Origin: UM-FILTER-49-7 sp964599895
GTDB taxonomy: Bacteria; Acidobacteriota; Holophagae; Thermotomaculales; Thermotomaculaceae
NCBI GenBank assembly: GCA_964599895.1
Contig: CAZRHT010000007.1
Span: 1 to 64,000, forward strand
Direction of reading: 5' to 3'
Length of the DNA: 64,000 nt
Under the pieces are notes generated by a model, which worked only from the letters and a program-made list of their open reading frames with translations, was not told where the DNA came from and did no database searches. This document shows, one piece after another, positions 1-8,292 of the stretch; the first letter of the stretch is position 1, and each line of letters starts with the position of its first letter. The position numbers and the translations under genes were made by a program.

Positions 1-1079
1 TCTTTTCGGGGAGATTTTCCAAATGACTTGTGAATGCGCTTCGCGTGGCGCTTTTTCGCGATTTTCTTATCCTTCGGACTACCATCTTCCCGTTCCGTCA
101 CCTCTGCCTTCAGCTTCAGGTAACGAGCTACTCTGTCGGCATCCAGCTCACCGGATGAGATTGCGGCCAGCACGGCGCAACCGGGTTCGTGGTTGTGTGT
201 GCAATTTCGAAACCGGCAATATTCCGCTATTGCAACCACATTCGGAAACACTGAAGCCAAGGCATCTTCTCCCACCACCAGCCCTACCTCCCGAATTCCC
301 GGAGTATCAATGAGAATCTGTCCATTCTTCAACACAAAAAGTTCCCGCTTTGTGGTGGTATGGCGACCTTTCATATCAAATTCCCGGACATTGGCAGTCC
401 GTGCCACTTCGCTTCCGGCAAGAAAGTTTAACAGCGTAGATTTACCGGCACCGGACGGACCAATGAGGCAACAGGTCAAACCCGGCTCAAGATGCTGGAG
501 CAAGCCGTCCACTCCCTCACCGGTTATGGCGCTCAGCATCACGATGGACACACCGGAAGTCATTGCCAGCACTTCCCGGTATACCGCCTCCCGATTTTCC
601 AGCATCAGGTCCATCTTGGAAAGCACGACAACCGGAACAGCACCGCTCTCATGAACAATGGCAAGAAAGCGCTCCAGTTTGCTGGATGTGAAGTTTTCGT
701 CAACCGAATGGACAATGAAAACGGTATCCAGGTTTGCCCCGATGACCTGAGACTCCTCTGTGGATCGGACTGCCCTTCTTTTCAATGTGGAATGGCGAGG
801 CAGAATCCGATGGATGGCCGCCCGGTCTCTGGATTCCGGTGTCTGGAACAGTACCCAGTCCCCCACCGCGGGGAAATCTTCCAGCCCAACCGTTCTGTGG
901 AGCAACTTCCCGGAAATTTCAGCCAGATATTCATTGTGGCCGTCCGACAGAAAATAATATCGCTTGCTCTCAGCAGTCACCCGTCCGACATGTGCATTTT
1001 TCTCCAGATTGGGCTGCATAACAATTTGATACCGCTGCCACCCCAACCGGTTCAGCCTGTCCATGTCCTGTTTATTCAT
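1..1079 (-). CDS. rsgA: Ribosome small subunit-dependent GTPase RsgA (cut at the window edge)
   Basis: RsgA is a GTPase that helps mature and check the 30S subunit. The minus-strand reading frame is open from an ATG at 1079 to base 1, about 359 codons, so only the last few residues or the stop lie outside. The GTPase motifs occur in the circularly permuted order typical of the family: SKMD (G4) comes first, then the P-loop GPSGAGKST, then DTPGIRE (G3). The C-terminal zinc site reads CRFRNCTHNHEPGC, matching the family pattern C-x4-C-x-H-x5-C. It lies 42 bp downstream of comF on the same strand and is probably cotranscribed with it. Identification is firm. Confidence 0.95.
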   Translation of the reverse strand, partial: MNKQDMDRLNRLGWQRYQIVMQPNLEKNAHVGRVTAESKRYYFLSDGHNEYLAEISGKLLHRTVGLEDFPAVGDWVLFQTPESRDRAAIHRILPRHSTLKRRAVRSTEESQVIGANLDTVFIVHSVDENFTSSKLERFLAIVHESGAVPVVVLSKMDLMLENREAVYREVLAMTSGVSIVMLSAITGEGVDGLLQHLEPGLTCCLIGPSGAGKSTLLNFLAGSEVARTANVREFDMKGRHTTTKRELFVLKNGQILIDTPGIREVGLVVGEDALASVFPNVVAIAEYCRFRNCTHNHEPGCAVLAAISSGELDADRVARYLKLKAEVTEREDGSPKDKKIAKKRHAKRIHKSFGKSPRK

Positions 1080-1121
1080 TCAGTTTCTCTCCCATTGCCA
1101 GACTGTACCACAACAGGCCGG

Positions 1122-1817
1122 CTACTCACAAACCCTTGCAAGGGTAAACACAGAAACCTTCACTACGCCGCCTGCCTGTTTCAACAATTTCGCAGCACGG
1201 TTGACCGTAGCACCGGTCGTAAACACATCGTCCACAATCAAAATGTGGTAAATCCCTTCAGAGACGGTCTCCGGGCCTTTCAAAAACTGCCGGATCACCT
1301 GCTTTCGCTCTCCGGGAGTACGCGTAGCAGACAAGCGGCGCTTGAAGAGCTTTGCCCTCTTCAATAGCGGAAGACAGGGGATATCCAATGTTTTCGCCAC
1401 CATGTTCGCCATTTCCCTGGAAACATTGTAACCGCGTTCCCACCGGGTATGCAGGGAAGAGGGGATCCATGCCACCGCATCAGCGCTCCAGTTTTCCAGC
1501 ACCGGTCGCCACACAATTTCTGCGTAGTTCAGTATGCTCAGCCATTCCAGCCTGTCCCGAAATTTGATGTGATGAATCAGGGTTCGTCCCTCTTTTTCGT
1601 AAGGGAACAGAAAAAAAGCCTGGTCAAAGATATCCTTTCCCTCCAGACAACGCTGGCATATGGTGCCCTCCCCTCTGATTATCAGTCCGCAGTTTCGACA
1701 TCGGGACGAAGCTGAATACTGTTGTACTGCGTTCAGACAGTCCGGGCACATTCCGAAACGGATATCCTTCTTTGACTTGCAATGAATACAACGGGGCTTG
1801 ATGATCAGTTCCAGCAT
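1122..1817 (-). CDS. comF: ComF family phosphoribosyltransferase-like protein
   Basis: ComF proteins are needed for DNA uptake in naturally competent bacteria, and in most others the role is unproven. The N-terminus carries a double zinc ribbon (CIHC, CPDC, CRNC, CQRC) within the first 65 residues. The C-terminus carries the PRPP-binding signature ILIVDDVFTTGAT. I chose the ATG at 1817 (MLELIIK) rather than the in-frame ATG at 1835, because a consensus -10 box lies inside the six-codon extension. No Shine-Dalgarno sequence precedes 1817, so the mRNA may be leaderless. The product would be 231 residues, normal for the family. No other competence gene is in the window. Confidence 0.9.
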   Translation of the reverse strand: MLELIIKPRCIHCKSKKDIRFGMCPDCLNAVQQYSASSRCRNCGLIIRGEGTICQRCLEGKDIFDQAFFLFPYEKEGRTLIHHIKFRDRLEWLSILNYAEIVWRPVLENWSADAVAWIPSSLHTRWERGYNVSREMANMVAKTLDIPCLPLLKRAKLFKRRLSATRTPGERKQVIRQFLKGPETVSEGIYHILIVDDVFTTGATVNRAAKLLKQAGGVVKVSVFTLARVCE

Positions 1818-1823
1818 GGTCAG

Positions 1824-1851
1824 ATTATACCCCATTCGAAGGCGATGAAAA
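1824..1851 (-). promoter_or_regulatory. Candidate promoter of comF
   Basis: On the minus strand, TTTTCA (1846-1851) and a perfect TATAAT (1824-1829) are separated by 16 bp. The -10 box ends only 6 nt before the chosen ATG at 1817, so transcription would begin at or next to the start codon. The -35 box matches consensus at four of six positions. Confidence 0.55.
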
Positions 1852-2001
1852 GGCAGGAAATAGATGAGGGTGTGCGAACCCGTCTGCCTACTGAAGCAGG
1901 CAGTGCGGGTTCAACCCTGTCTTTTTCCAAGGCCCGTCACCCATCACAGTGCCGGACACCTGACATTTAAGATTTAATATTCGGCGCAACGCGACGTGAA
2001 C

Positions 2002-2030
2002 TTGCAATGGGGGGAATGGGGCTCTATAAT
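2002..2030 (+). promoter_or_regulatory. Candidate sigma-70 promoter for the sirtuin operon
   Basis: TTGCAA (2002-2007) and a perfect TATAAT (2025-2030) are separated by exactly 17 bp. The start codon of the sirtuin gene lies 54 nt downstream with its own purine-rich ribosome site. This promoter would drive the sirtuin, diguanylate cyclase, glycosylase and glycerate kinase genes, which overlap end to end. Confidence 0.7.
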
Positions 2031-2084
2031 TATTCCAGCACAAGTGGTTTATATTGCATTTGCCCACCCAGGGGGGAAAAGTAG

Positions 2085-2834
2085 ATGAATTGGATTGTCG
2101 ATACTCCGGAAAAAAAGGTGGTTGTAATGACCGGCTCGGGGATTTCAGCGGAATCCGGAATTCAGACTTTCCGCGGTGCCAATGGCCTGTGGGAAAACCA
2201 TCGGATTGAGGACGTCGCTTCCCCCATCGCGTTTCGACGGGACCCGGTTATGGTGTGGAATTTTTATCTCCAGCGCCGGAAACAGGCACTTGGCTGCCAA
2301 CCCAATGCGGGACACCTGGCAGTCTCTGCACTGGAGAAATGGGTCACCGAAGGTGGCGGTGAATTCCTGCTTGCCACCCAGAATGTAGACGGCCTCCATA
2401 CACGGGCCGGTTCTCGAAACGTAATTGAAATGCATGGTTCTCTGTTGATCAGCCGCTGCACAGCCTGCGGAGAAGTTTTCCAGGATGAAAGCGTCGACTG
2501 GGAATTACCCCCCCACCATGACTGTCCACAAAAAGGTCTTCTTCGCCCCCACATTGTCTGGTTCGGCGAATCACTGTTCCCCGGTGATATGGAAAACATT
2601 GAATCCGCGATCAGGGATTGCGATATTTTCATTGTCATTGGTACTTCCGGTACGGTTTATCCGGCAGCGGGACTGGCCCACTATGCCAACAGGCTGGGAA
2701 AACGAACCGCATGCGTGAATAAGGATGCGCCTGCAAACGTCGACCTGTTTGATACGTTCATTCAAGGCGAGGCGGGAACCGAACTGCCCAGACGGTTGTT
2801 TCCAGAGAAAAGAGCAAAGGGGAACGCTCCATGA
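2085..2834 (+). CDS. cobB: NAD-dependent protein deacylase, class III sirtuin (CobB-like)
   Basis: Sirtuins remove acyl groups from lysines using NAD. The 249-residue protein has the NAD-binding signature GSGISAESGIQTFRG at residues 17-31, the catalytic His in QNVDGLHTRAG and IEMHGS, and the late motif GTSGTVYPA. The Tyr-x-x-Arg pair in FYLQRR is the class III signature associated with removing succinyl and malonyl as well as acetyl groups. The zinc-binding region has CTAC but only one Cys in the second pair (HDCPQKG), so the fourth ligand differs or zinc is absent. It is preceded by a good promoter and overlaps the next gene by 4 bp. Confidence 0.93.
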   Translation: MNWIVDTPEKKVVVMTGSGISAESGIQTFRGANGLWENHRIEDVASPIAFRRDPVMVWNFYLQRRKQALGCQPNAGHLAVSALEKWVTEGGGEFLLATQNVDGLHTRAGSRNVIEMHGSLLISRCTACGEVFQDESVDWELPPHHDCPQKGLLRPHIVWFGESLFPGDMENIESAIRDCDIFIVIGTSGTVYPAAGLAHYANRLGKRTACVNKDAPANVDLFDTFIQGEAGTELPRRLFPEKRAKGNAP

Positions 2835-4633
2835 AATCAGACACATCAAAATCCGTGAAAATTGCAGAAAATATATACTGGGTGGGAAATGAGATCCCCG
2901 ATGATCAATTCCAGTGTCACGTCTATCTGATTGTGAACGGGGAAGATTCTGTCCTGATAGACCCTGGTTCCCGGATCACCTGGCCTGGAACCAGGAAAAA
3001 GATCCAGGAACACATCCCCCTTGAATCCATCAAGTATCTGGTTTGTCATCATCAGGACCCGGATATCACCGGGGCGGTGGACTTCCTGATCAGGGAAGCT
3101 CCCCGTCCGGACCGAGCCATAGTCTGCCACTGGCGCACCGAAGCACTGCTTGTTCACTATGACTGGGGACTGTCCTTTTATCGCCCGGAAGATCATGACT
3201 GGAAACTGGAATTGACCGGTGGCCGACTGCTTCAATTCGCACTCACCCCTTACCTGCATTTTCCAGGTTCAATCTGCACGTTTGACAAAGTATCCGGTAT
3301 ACTGTTTTCATCCGACATTTTCGGAGCCTTCACAGAAGACTTTCAGCTTTACGCAAGGGATGAATCCTATCTGGAACAGATGCGCCCTTTTCACGAGCAT
3401 TACATGCCAAGTCGGGAAATCCTGAATCACGGACTGAAACAACTGGATAGATTTCCAATCCGAATGATTGCACCTCAGCACGGCTCCATCATTCTGGAAG
3501 AACTGGTCAGGCCATTGATGGCCGCCTTGAAAGAAATGGACTGCGGTATTTTCCTGATACCGGGCTACCAGGACAGCATCCATGGGCTTTCCAGACTCAA
3601 CAGCCTCTATCGAAACTTGATGGACTCGCTCCTGAGTGGTGTCCGGCTTCTGGATACACTGGATAAAACCCTGGAATTTCTAACAGCTATCTCACCGGTA
3701 GAGTCCCTTTTTTTCTATGTCTGGGACAAAGCGGAAGTGGTTTTTCGCGTTGGCGGTGCAGGAAGTGACGTTGAAAAATCCCTGGAAATCCAAGTGGATA
3801 CATTGCGAAAAACAGATCTATTTGCCCAGTTGTTTCGGGATCGGGAAATCATGTCTGTGATTACGGACAAACTCCCGGGTCTTGCGTTACCGGAAAACCG
3901 AAATGTCTGCCTGGTACCACTTGCCTCCCACGGATCACCTCCCAACGGCATTGCGGCTGTAATTATGAAATCCGGTTCAGACACGGGCATCATCTGCCCC
4001 TTCCTGGACGAACTGAGACCTCTGCTCGGTGTAATTTCAAAGCGTGAAGAAGCCTTCCTTACGGTTGAAAAGGAACGCGAACAGTATTACCGCCGCGCCG
4101 TTCTGGACATGCTCACCGGATTGTACAATCGGTATTACATGACTGCGGAAGGAGTCAAGGAAATACAGAAAGCTGTGCGGTATGACTATTCCCTGTCCGG
4201 TATCATGATGGACATTGACCACTTCAAAAGCATAAACGATACCCACGGCCATCCCGTTGGAGATTCCATTCTGGAAGAGATCGGTCACATGATCCGGAAG
4301 ATTGTCCGGGATGTGGACCTTCCCATTCGTTACGGCGGAGAAGAGTTTCTCCTGATCCTTCCCCATACGGGCTTGAGCGGTGCAGTAAAACTGGCAGAAC
4401 GACTCCGCAATCAAATTTCCTTTCACACCTTCCGCCCCTCCGGCGTACCAATACCGGTCACAATAAGCTGCGGCGTAGCGGAAATGGAAAAGGGAGACAC
4501 GCTGTCCAACCTTGTGAAGCGGGCCGATGTCCAGTTGTACCGGGCAAAAGAAGGTGGGCGAAACCGGGTAAGCTTCGAAAAGTATGAAAATGAAAGCCAA
4601 TCAAGTGAAAATGGAATTGATCCCACAGATTGA
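2831..4633 (+). CDS. Di-iron ODP domain fused to a GGDEF diguanylate cyclase
   Basis: This 600-residue protein probably makes cyclic di-GMP under control of an oxygen or redox signal. Residues 10-245 form a metallo-beta-lactamase fold of the ODP/flavodiiron type. All the usual iron ligands can be placed: HQDPD at 74-78, the His in PYLHFPGS (143), the Asp in FSSDIFG (162) and the His in APQHGS (217). Residues 265-405 look like a GAF-type domain, but I am unsure of that. Residues 425-590 are a GGDEF domain with DMLTGLYNR, an intact active site GGEEF at 502-506 and an inhibitory site RDVD five residues upstream. No membrane segment is visible. It overlaps the sirtuin by 4 bp and the glycosylase by up to 50 bp. 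The signal (oxygen or nitric oxide) is inferred from the family. Confidence 0.88.
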   Translation: MKSDTSKSVKIAENIYWVGNEIPDDQFQCHVYLIVNGEDSVLIDPGSRITWPGTRKKIQEHIPLESIKYLVCHHQDPDITGAVDFLIREAPRPDRAIVCHWRTEALLVHYDWGLSFYRPEDHDWKLELTGGRLLQFALTPYLHFPGSICTFDKVSGILFSSDIFGAFTEDFQLYARDESYLEQMRPFHEHYMPSREILNHGLKQLDRFPIRMIAPQHGSIILEELVRPLMAALKEMDCGIFLIPGYQDSIHGLSRLNSLYRNLMDSLLSGVRLLDTLDKTLEFLTAISPVESLFFYVWDKAEVVFRVGGAGSDVEKSLEIQVDTLRKTDLFAQLFRDREIMSVITDKLPGLALPENRNVCLVPLASHGSPPNGIAAVIMKSGSDTGIICPFLDELRPLLGVISKREEAFLTVEKEREQYYRRAVLDMLTGLYNRYYMTAEGVKEIQKAVRYDYSLSGIMMDIDHFKSINDTHGHPVGDSILEEIGHMIRKIVRDVDLPIRYGGEEFLLILPHTGLSGAVKLAERLRNQISFHTFRPSGVPIPVTISCGVAEMEKGDTLSNLVKRADVQLYRAKEGGRNRVSFEKYENESQSSENGIDPTD

Positions 4634-5294
4634 AAACATCAGACAAATCCTGCAAAACTACTATGGAGCACTGGACTGGTGGCCCGGTGACAGCCCGGAT
4701 GAAATTGCCATCGGCGCTGTTCTCACCCAGAATACATCCTGGAGCAACGCTGAAAAAGCAATTGTGAGGATGAAGAATCTCGGACTCCTATCCTTTCCTG
4801 CCATTTTGTCTGCAAACCTCAGCGACCTTGCAGAGACCATACGTCCCTCCGGCTACTTTAACCAGAAGGCAAAGAAGCTCAAGGCACTGGCCAAAACGGT
4901 CTGTCAGAATGGACACGAAACGATACTTCAAAGCCTTTCGGGAAAGACAACAGACGAAGGCCGAACTCTGCTGCTGAGTGTCTGGGGAATTGGAAAGGAA
5001 ACCGCGGATGCTATTCTTCTCTATGCTATCGGGCACCGGATCTTCGTTGTGGACGAATACACGAAACGCATATTTTCCCGTCATGGAATTTTGTCACCGC
5101 ACACAGAATATGAAACTGTAAGAAAAATGGTGGAGATGTCCATTCCGGCGAAGACTTCCGCCTACAATGAATTTCATGCAGGAGTGGTACACCTTGGAAA
5201 AGACTTCTGTCACCGTCAGGTTCCGGATTGCACCCATTGCCCGCTGGGTTCGCTGGACCAGTACGTTAAAAAAGGAAAGTACAATGAACACTGA
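4584..5294 (+). CDS. HhH-GPD DNA glycosylase, endonuclease III / MagIII-like
   Basis: This is a base-excision repair glycosylase of about 236 residues. The helix-hairpin-helix reads VWGIGKETADAILLYA, followed by the catalytic Asp in VVDEYTKRI. In endonuclease III the hairpin carries a catalytic Lys (GRKTA); here the equivalent residue is Glu (GKETA), as I recall for the Helicobacter 3-methyladenine glycosylase MagIII, so a monofunctional alkyl-base glycosylase is likelier than a lyase. The iron-sulfur motif is incomplete: CHRQVPDC and THC are present but the fourth Cys is missing. The start may be ATG 4584 or ATG 4611; neither has a strong ribosome site, and both overlap the cyclase gene. Confidence 0.85.
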   Translation: MKMKANQVKMELIPQIENIRQILQNYYGALDWWPGDSPDEIAIGAVLTQNTSWSNAEKAIVRMKNLGLLSFPAILSANLSDLAETIRPSGYFNQKAKKLKALAKTVCQNGHETILQSLSGKTTDEGRTLLLSVWGIGKETADAILLYAIGHRIFVVDEYTKRIFSRHGILSPHTEYETVRKMVEMSIPAKTSAYNEFHAGVVHLGKDFCHRQVPDCTHCPLGSLDQYVKKGKYNEH

Positions 5295-6573
5295 ACACGC
5301 ACTCTTGTTGAAAGAAGTGTTCCTTGAAGCGCTGTCAGCATGTTCTCCGGACATCCTGCTGCCTTCCCTTATTGAGGAATCACAAAAATGCGTACGGATA
5401 GCGGGCCATGATCTCGGCAGCAAGCCTTTGCACGTGTTCGGCAGTGGGAAAGCCGCCGTTTCCATGGTCAATTCCCTCCACATGGCTCTGGGGAACCGGA
5501 TCGCGGGAGGCACACTCGTCTCCCCGGAAGAGTCCCCGTCCCTTCACCTGGCCCTGCGACATTTTACCGGGGATCATCCCATTCCCACCGAACGAAGCTA
5601 TCGGGCCGGAATAGAAATGGTTCGGGCAATGAAATCACTCCTTCCATCTGATCGATTTGTCTATCTCCTCTCGGGAGGAAGCTCCGCCCTCATGGAAGTA
5701 CCTGAGCCCCCCCTTTCCATCTCTGATATTGCCATTGTAACCAGGCTGCTCCTTGAAGCAGGGCTTCCCATTGAAGCCACCAACATGGTTCGAATTCACC
5801 TTTCCCGATTGAAAGGTGGCGGTCTCTCAAGACAGATCCGGGCAAAGGGCCTCGTGTTGGTCATGTCGGATGTACTTGACAGTCCCTTGTCCGTTATTGG
5901 TTCGGCTCCTTTGTGGCAGGTCAAACAAAATTACAACGACTGCGCGGATCTCCTTCAAAATAATGGTTTATGGTCCGCACTCCCTTCCAGTGTCCGTACT
6001 TTTATTTCAGATCGGCCAAAAGAAGCGGAGCCACGCTCCCCTGTCATTCCCCATGAAATTGTGGCAGACAATAGAACAATGCTTAATGCCGTGCGGGCAG
6101 CCCTTGAGAATCGAAAGGTTCCGGTTCGCATCGTAAGCAATCACCTGGACGGGGAGTCCGCAGACGTCGGCCACTGGATTGCAAGACTTGCACTCACTGT
6201 CTCCGAATCAATTGAAGATGGGGAAAAGCTCGCACTGCTGTTCAGCGGCGAAACGACAGTGACTGTGAAGGGGAAGGGGAACGGCGGTCGTTGCCAGGAA
6301 CTGGCCCTTGCAGCACTCGCAGAAGTACGGGGAAATCCGGCCATTACTCTGTTTGCTGCCGGAAGCGACGGACGGGACGGTTCTACGGATGCGGCGGGAG
6401 CAGTTGTTGATCATCGAATCTGGATAAACTCTCGGAAAATGGGGCTTTTTCCAGAAGAATTTCTAGCCCAAAATGACAGCTATCATTTTTTTCAGTCAAC
6501 CGGAGGTCTTATCAATGCCGGCCCAACCGGCATCAATCTTCTGGATATTGTCATCGTACTGATTCAGCGTTGA
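5284..6573 (+). CDS. Glycerate 2-kinase (GckA/TtuD, MOFRL family)
   Basis: The enzyme phosphorylates D-glycerate to 2-phosphoglycerate, feeding it into lower glycolysis. The 429-residue protein has the family landmarks FGSGKAAVSM near the N-terminus, LSGGSSALMEVP, the Lys-rich RIHLSRLKGGGL, then the C-terminal MOFRL segment with FSGETTVTVKG and GSDGRDGSTDAAGA. I chose ATG 5284 because AAGGA lies 8 nt upstream and the longer frame has no ribosome site. The start overlaps the glycosylase stop by 11 bp, suggesting coupled translation. Confidence 0.93.
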   Translation: MNTEHALLLKEVFLEALSACSPDILLPSLIEESQKCVRIAGHDLGSKPLHVFGSGKAAVSMVNSLHMALGNRIAGGTLVSPEESPSLHLALRHFTGDHPIPTERSYRAGIEMVRAMKSLLPSDRFVYLLSGGSSALMEVPEPPLSISDIAIVTRLLLEAGLPIEATNMVRIHLSRLKGGGLSRQIRAKGLVLVMSDVLDSPLSVIGSAPLWQVKQNYNDCADLLQNNGLWSALPSSVRTFISDRPKEAEPRSPVIPHEIVADNRTMLNAVRAALENRKVPVRIVSNHLDGESADVGHWIARLALTVSESIEDGEKLALLFSGETTVTVKGKGNGGRCQELALAALAEVRGNPAITLFAAGSDGRDGSTDAAGAVVDHRIWINSRKMGLFPEEFLAQNDSYHFFQSTGGLINAGPTGINLLDIVIVLIQR

Positions 6574-6657
6574 CTCTGCCCTCCCGAAAATCAATTTCAG
6601 AAACATGATGGAATGAAATTGCGTACAATCTACAACACTGGACTACGGAGGATTCCG

Positions 6658-7839
6658 ATGAGACATTTTCTTTTCACCATTGTCTGGATCACTTGTCTGA
6701 TTTGCTCACCCGCCGTCGCAGAGGGGACAAAGCCGGCCGGCATCACGGACGGCACACCTTTGAAACTGGGAAATGTCCGAATCATTCACTCACGGGTACT
6801 GGATGAGGACCGGCCGCTATTTGTAGCCCTGCCCCCTGACTATGAAATTGGAAACCCCCACCCCGTCCTGTATGTTATGGATGGCCGGACAAGTTTTCTC
6901 CCTGCCGTGTCCGTATGCAATTTCCTGGCGAAGGCCGGGCGTATGCCTTCCGTAATTGTGGTGGCGGTACTCAATACCAATCGAAATCGGGATTTCACAC
7001 CCGTTCCCACAAAAGGCTGGACTTATTCAGGGGGAGGGGACAAGTTTCTGGATTTTATGCAATCTGAATTGATCCCCTTCATTGATCGGGAGTACCGGAC
7101 AACCAGGTTCCGGATATTCAGCGGACATTCCCTTTGTGGAATGTTTGCTGTTCATGTCCTGACGCAGCGTCCAGGCCTGTTTGACGACATACTCGCCATG
7201 AGTCCGGCGGTTGGCTATGAAAACGAATACACCCTGGACCAGCTGGAGAAACTGCTGAAACGGCCCTATCCAACTTCACTTCAATTGTTCATTTCCCTCG
7301 GGAATGAGCCCGGGTACACAAAAAGTCTCAATCGTCTCACCGATCTGCTCAAACTTGATTCCGCACATTCAATTCAATGGAAATACCGCGAGTATCCGGA
7401 ACTGACCCATGGCACAATCCCCTTCAAATCCTTTTATGATGGACTTTCATTCGTGTGCAGAGACTGGCCGCTGACAGAAAACCTTGCAGAGCCGGGACTG
7501 GAAGGTTTGAAACAACACTTTGCAGCCGTCAACAAGCGCTACGGGACTTCAATCGTTCCATCTGAAGCTGCAATAAACCAATTGGGCTACAACCTGTTGC
7601 AGCAATCGAGTTTGAAGAAAGCGATTCGGGTATTCGAATACAATGTGGGCCTGCATCCTGATTCGGCCAATGTGTATGATTCACTGGGAGAGGCGTTGGA
7701 AGCCTCAGGGGATATCCATAAAGCACTGTTGAACTATTCAAAAGCCGTCAAACTGGCAGAGCTGGCAAAAGATCAAAACCTTCAGATTTTTCACTCTCAC
7801 CTGATCCGTGCCAGGAAAAAATTGTCAATTGCCCAGTAA
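6658..7839 (+). CDS. Exported putative esterase with C-terminal TPR repeats
   Basis: The chosen ATG at 6658 follows GGAGGA and opens a clear signal peptide (hydrophobic residues 4-18, cleavage near AVAEG), so the 393-residue protein is exported. Residues 30-270 are an alpha/beta hydrolase of the esterase D / Fes-IroE type, with the nucleophile elbow GHSLCG and a plausible catalytic His in ELTHGTIP. Residues 300-390 contain TPR-like helices (GYNLLQQSSLKKAIRVFEYN, then YDSLGEALEASGD). The natural substrate cannot be read from sequence. It stands 84 bp after the glycerate kinase and is probably a separate unit. Confidence 0.82.
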   Translation: MRHFLFTIVWITCLICSPAVAEGTKPAGITDGTPLKLGNVRIIHSRVLDEDRPLFVALPPDYEIGNPHPVLYVMDGRTSFLPAVSVCNFLAKAGRMPSVIVVAVLNTNRNRDFTPVPTKGWTYSGGGDKFLDFMQSELIPFIDREYRTTRFRIFSGHSLCGMFAVHVLTQRPGLFDDILAMSPAVGYENEYTLDQLEKLLKRPYPTSLQLFISLGNEPGYTKSLNRLTDLLKLDSAHSIQWKYREYPELTHGTIPFKSFYDGLSFVCRDWPLTENLAEPGLEGLKQHFAAVNKRYGTSIVPSEAAINQLGYNLLQQSSLKKAIRVFEYNVGLHPDSANVYDSLGEALEASGDIHKALLNYSKAVKLAELAKDQNLQIFHSHLIRARKKLSIAQ

Positions 7840-8045
7840 CAGCCTGACATTCTAACCCACCCGGGAACGGGCCAGGTTTCCCGCAGGTTCATGAAAAACA
7901 ATGAACGACAACTGTGTGTTCGCTCCCGTCCAATGCCATTCACGGTATCCCGTTCCGTTGCCCGCAAGCAACCATTTCTCAATCATATTTGACAGAAACA
8001 AGGGAATCTGGTACTCATATCCTATCAAACGGGAAGAGGGAACAC

Positions 8046-8291
8046 ATGAAAGTCAGGGTAATCGTTCGATTGAAAAAAGGAGTGCTGGATCCCCAGGGAA
8101 AGGCCATTGAAAAGACAGCGGCCAAGCAGGGGTATGAGAAATTCAAGGGGTTCCGTCTCGGAAAGATCATTGAATTCCAGACAGATGAACCCGATCGTGA
8201 AACTGTATTGCGCCAGGCAGAGCAGCTGGCAGACAAATTTCTGGCCAACACGGTTATTGAAAACTACGAAGTTCAAATAGAGGACAACTGA
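8046..8291 (+). CDS. purS: Phosphoribosylformylglycinamidine synthase subunit PurS
   Basis: PurS is the small bridging subunit of the three-part FGAM synthase (PurS, PurL, PurQ) in purine biosynthesis. The 81-residue protein begins MKVRVIVRLKKGVLDPQG, typical of the family, and ends with VIENYEVQIED. ATG 8046 was chosen because GAAGAGGG precedes it and the length then matches known PurS. The next gene, purQ, starts 1 bp after its stop. The large subunit purL is not in the window. Confidence 0.95.
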   Translation: MKVRVIVRLKKGVLDPQGKAIEKTAAKQGYEKFKGFRLGKIIEFQTDEPDRETVLRQAEQLADKFLANTVIENYEVQIEDN

Positions 8292-8292
8292 G

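Noticed and set aside
492..1367. Long plus-strand open frame of 291 codons
   Set aside because: It is antisense to rsgA and comF, both of which have full family motifs on the minus strand; the translated plus frame resembles nothing.
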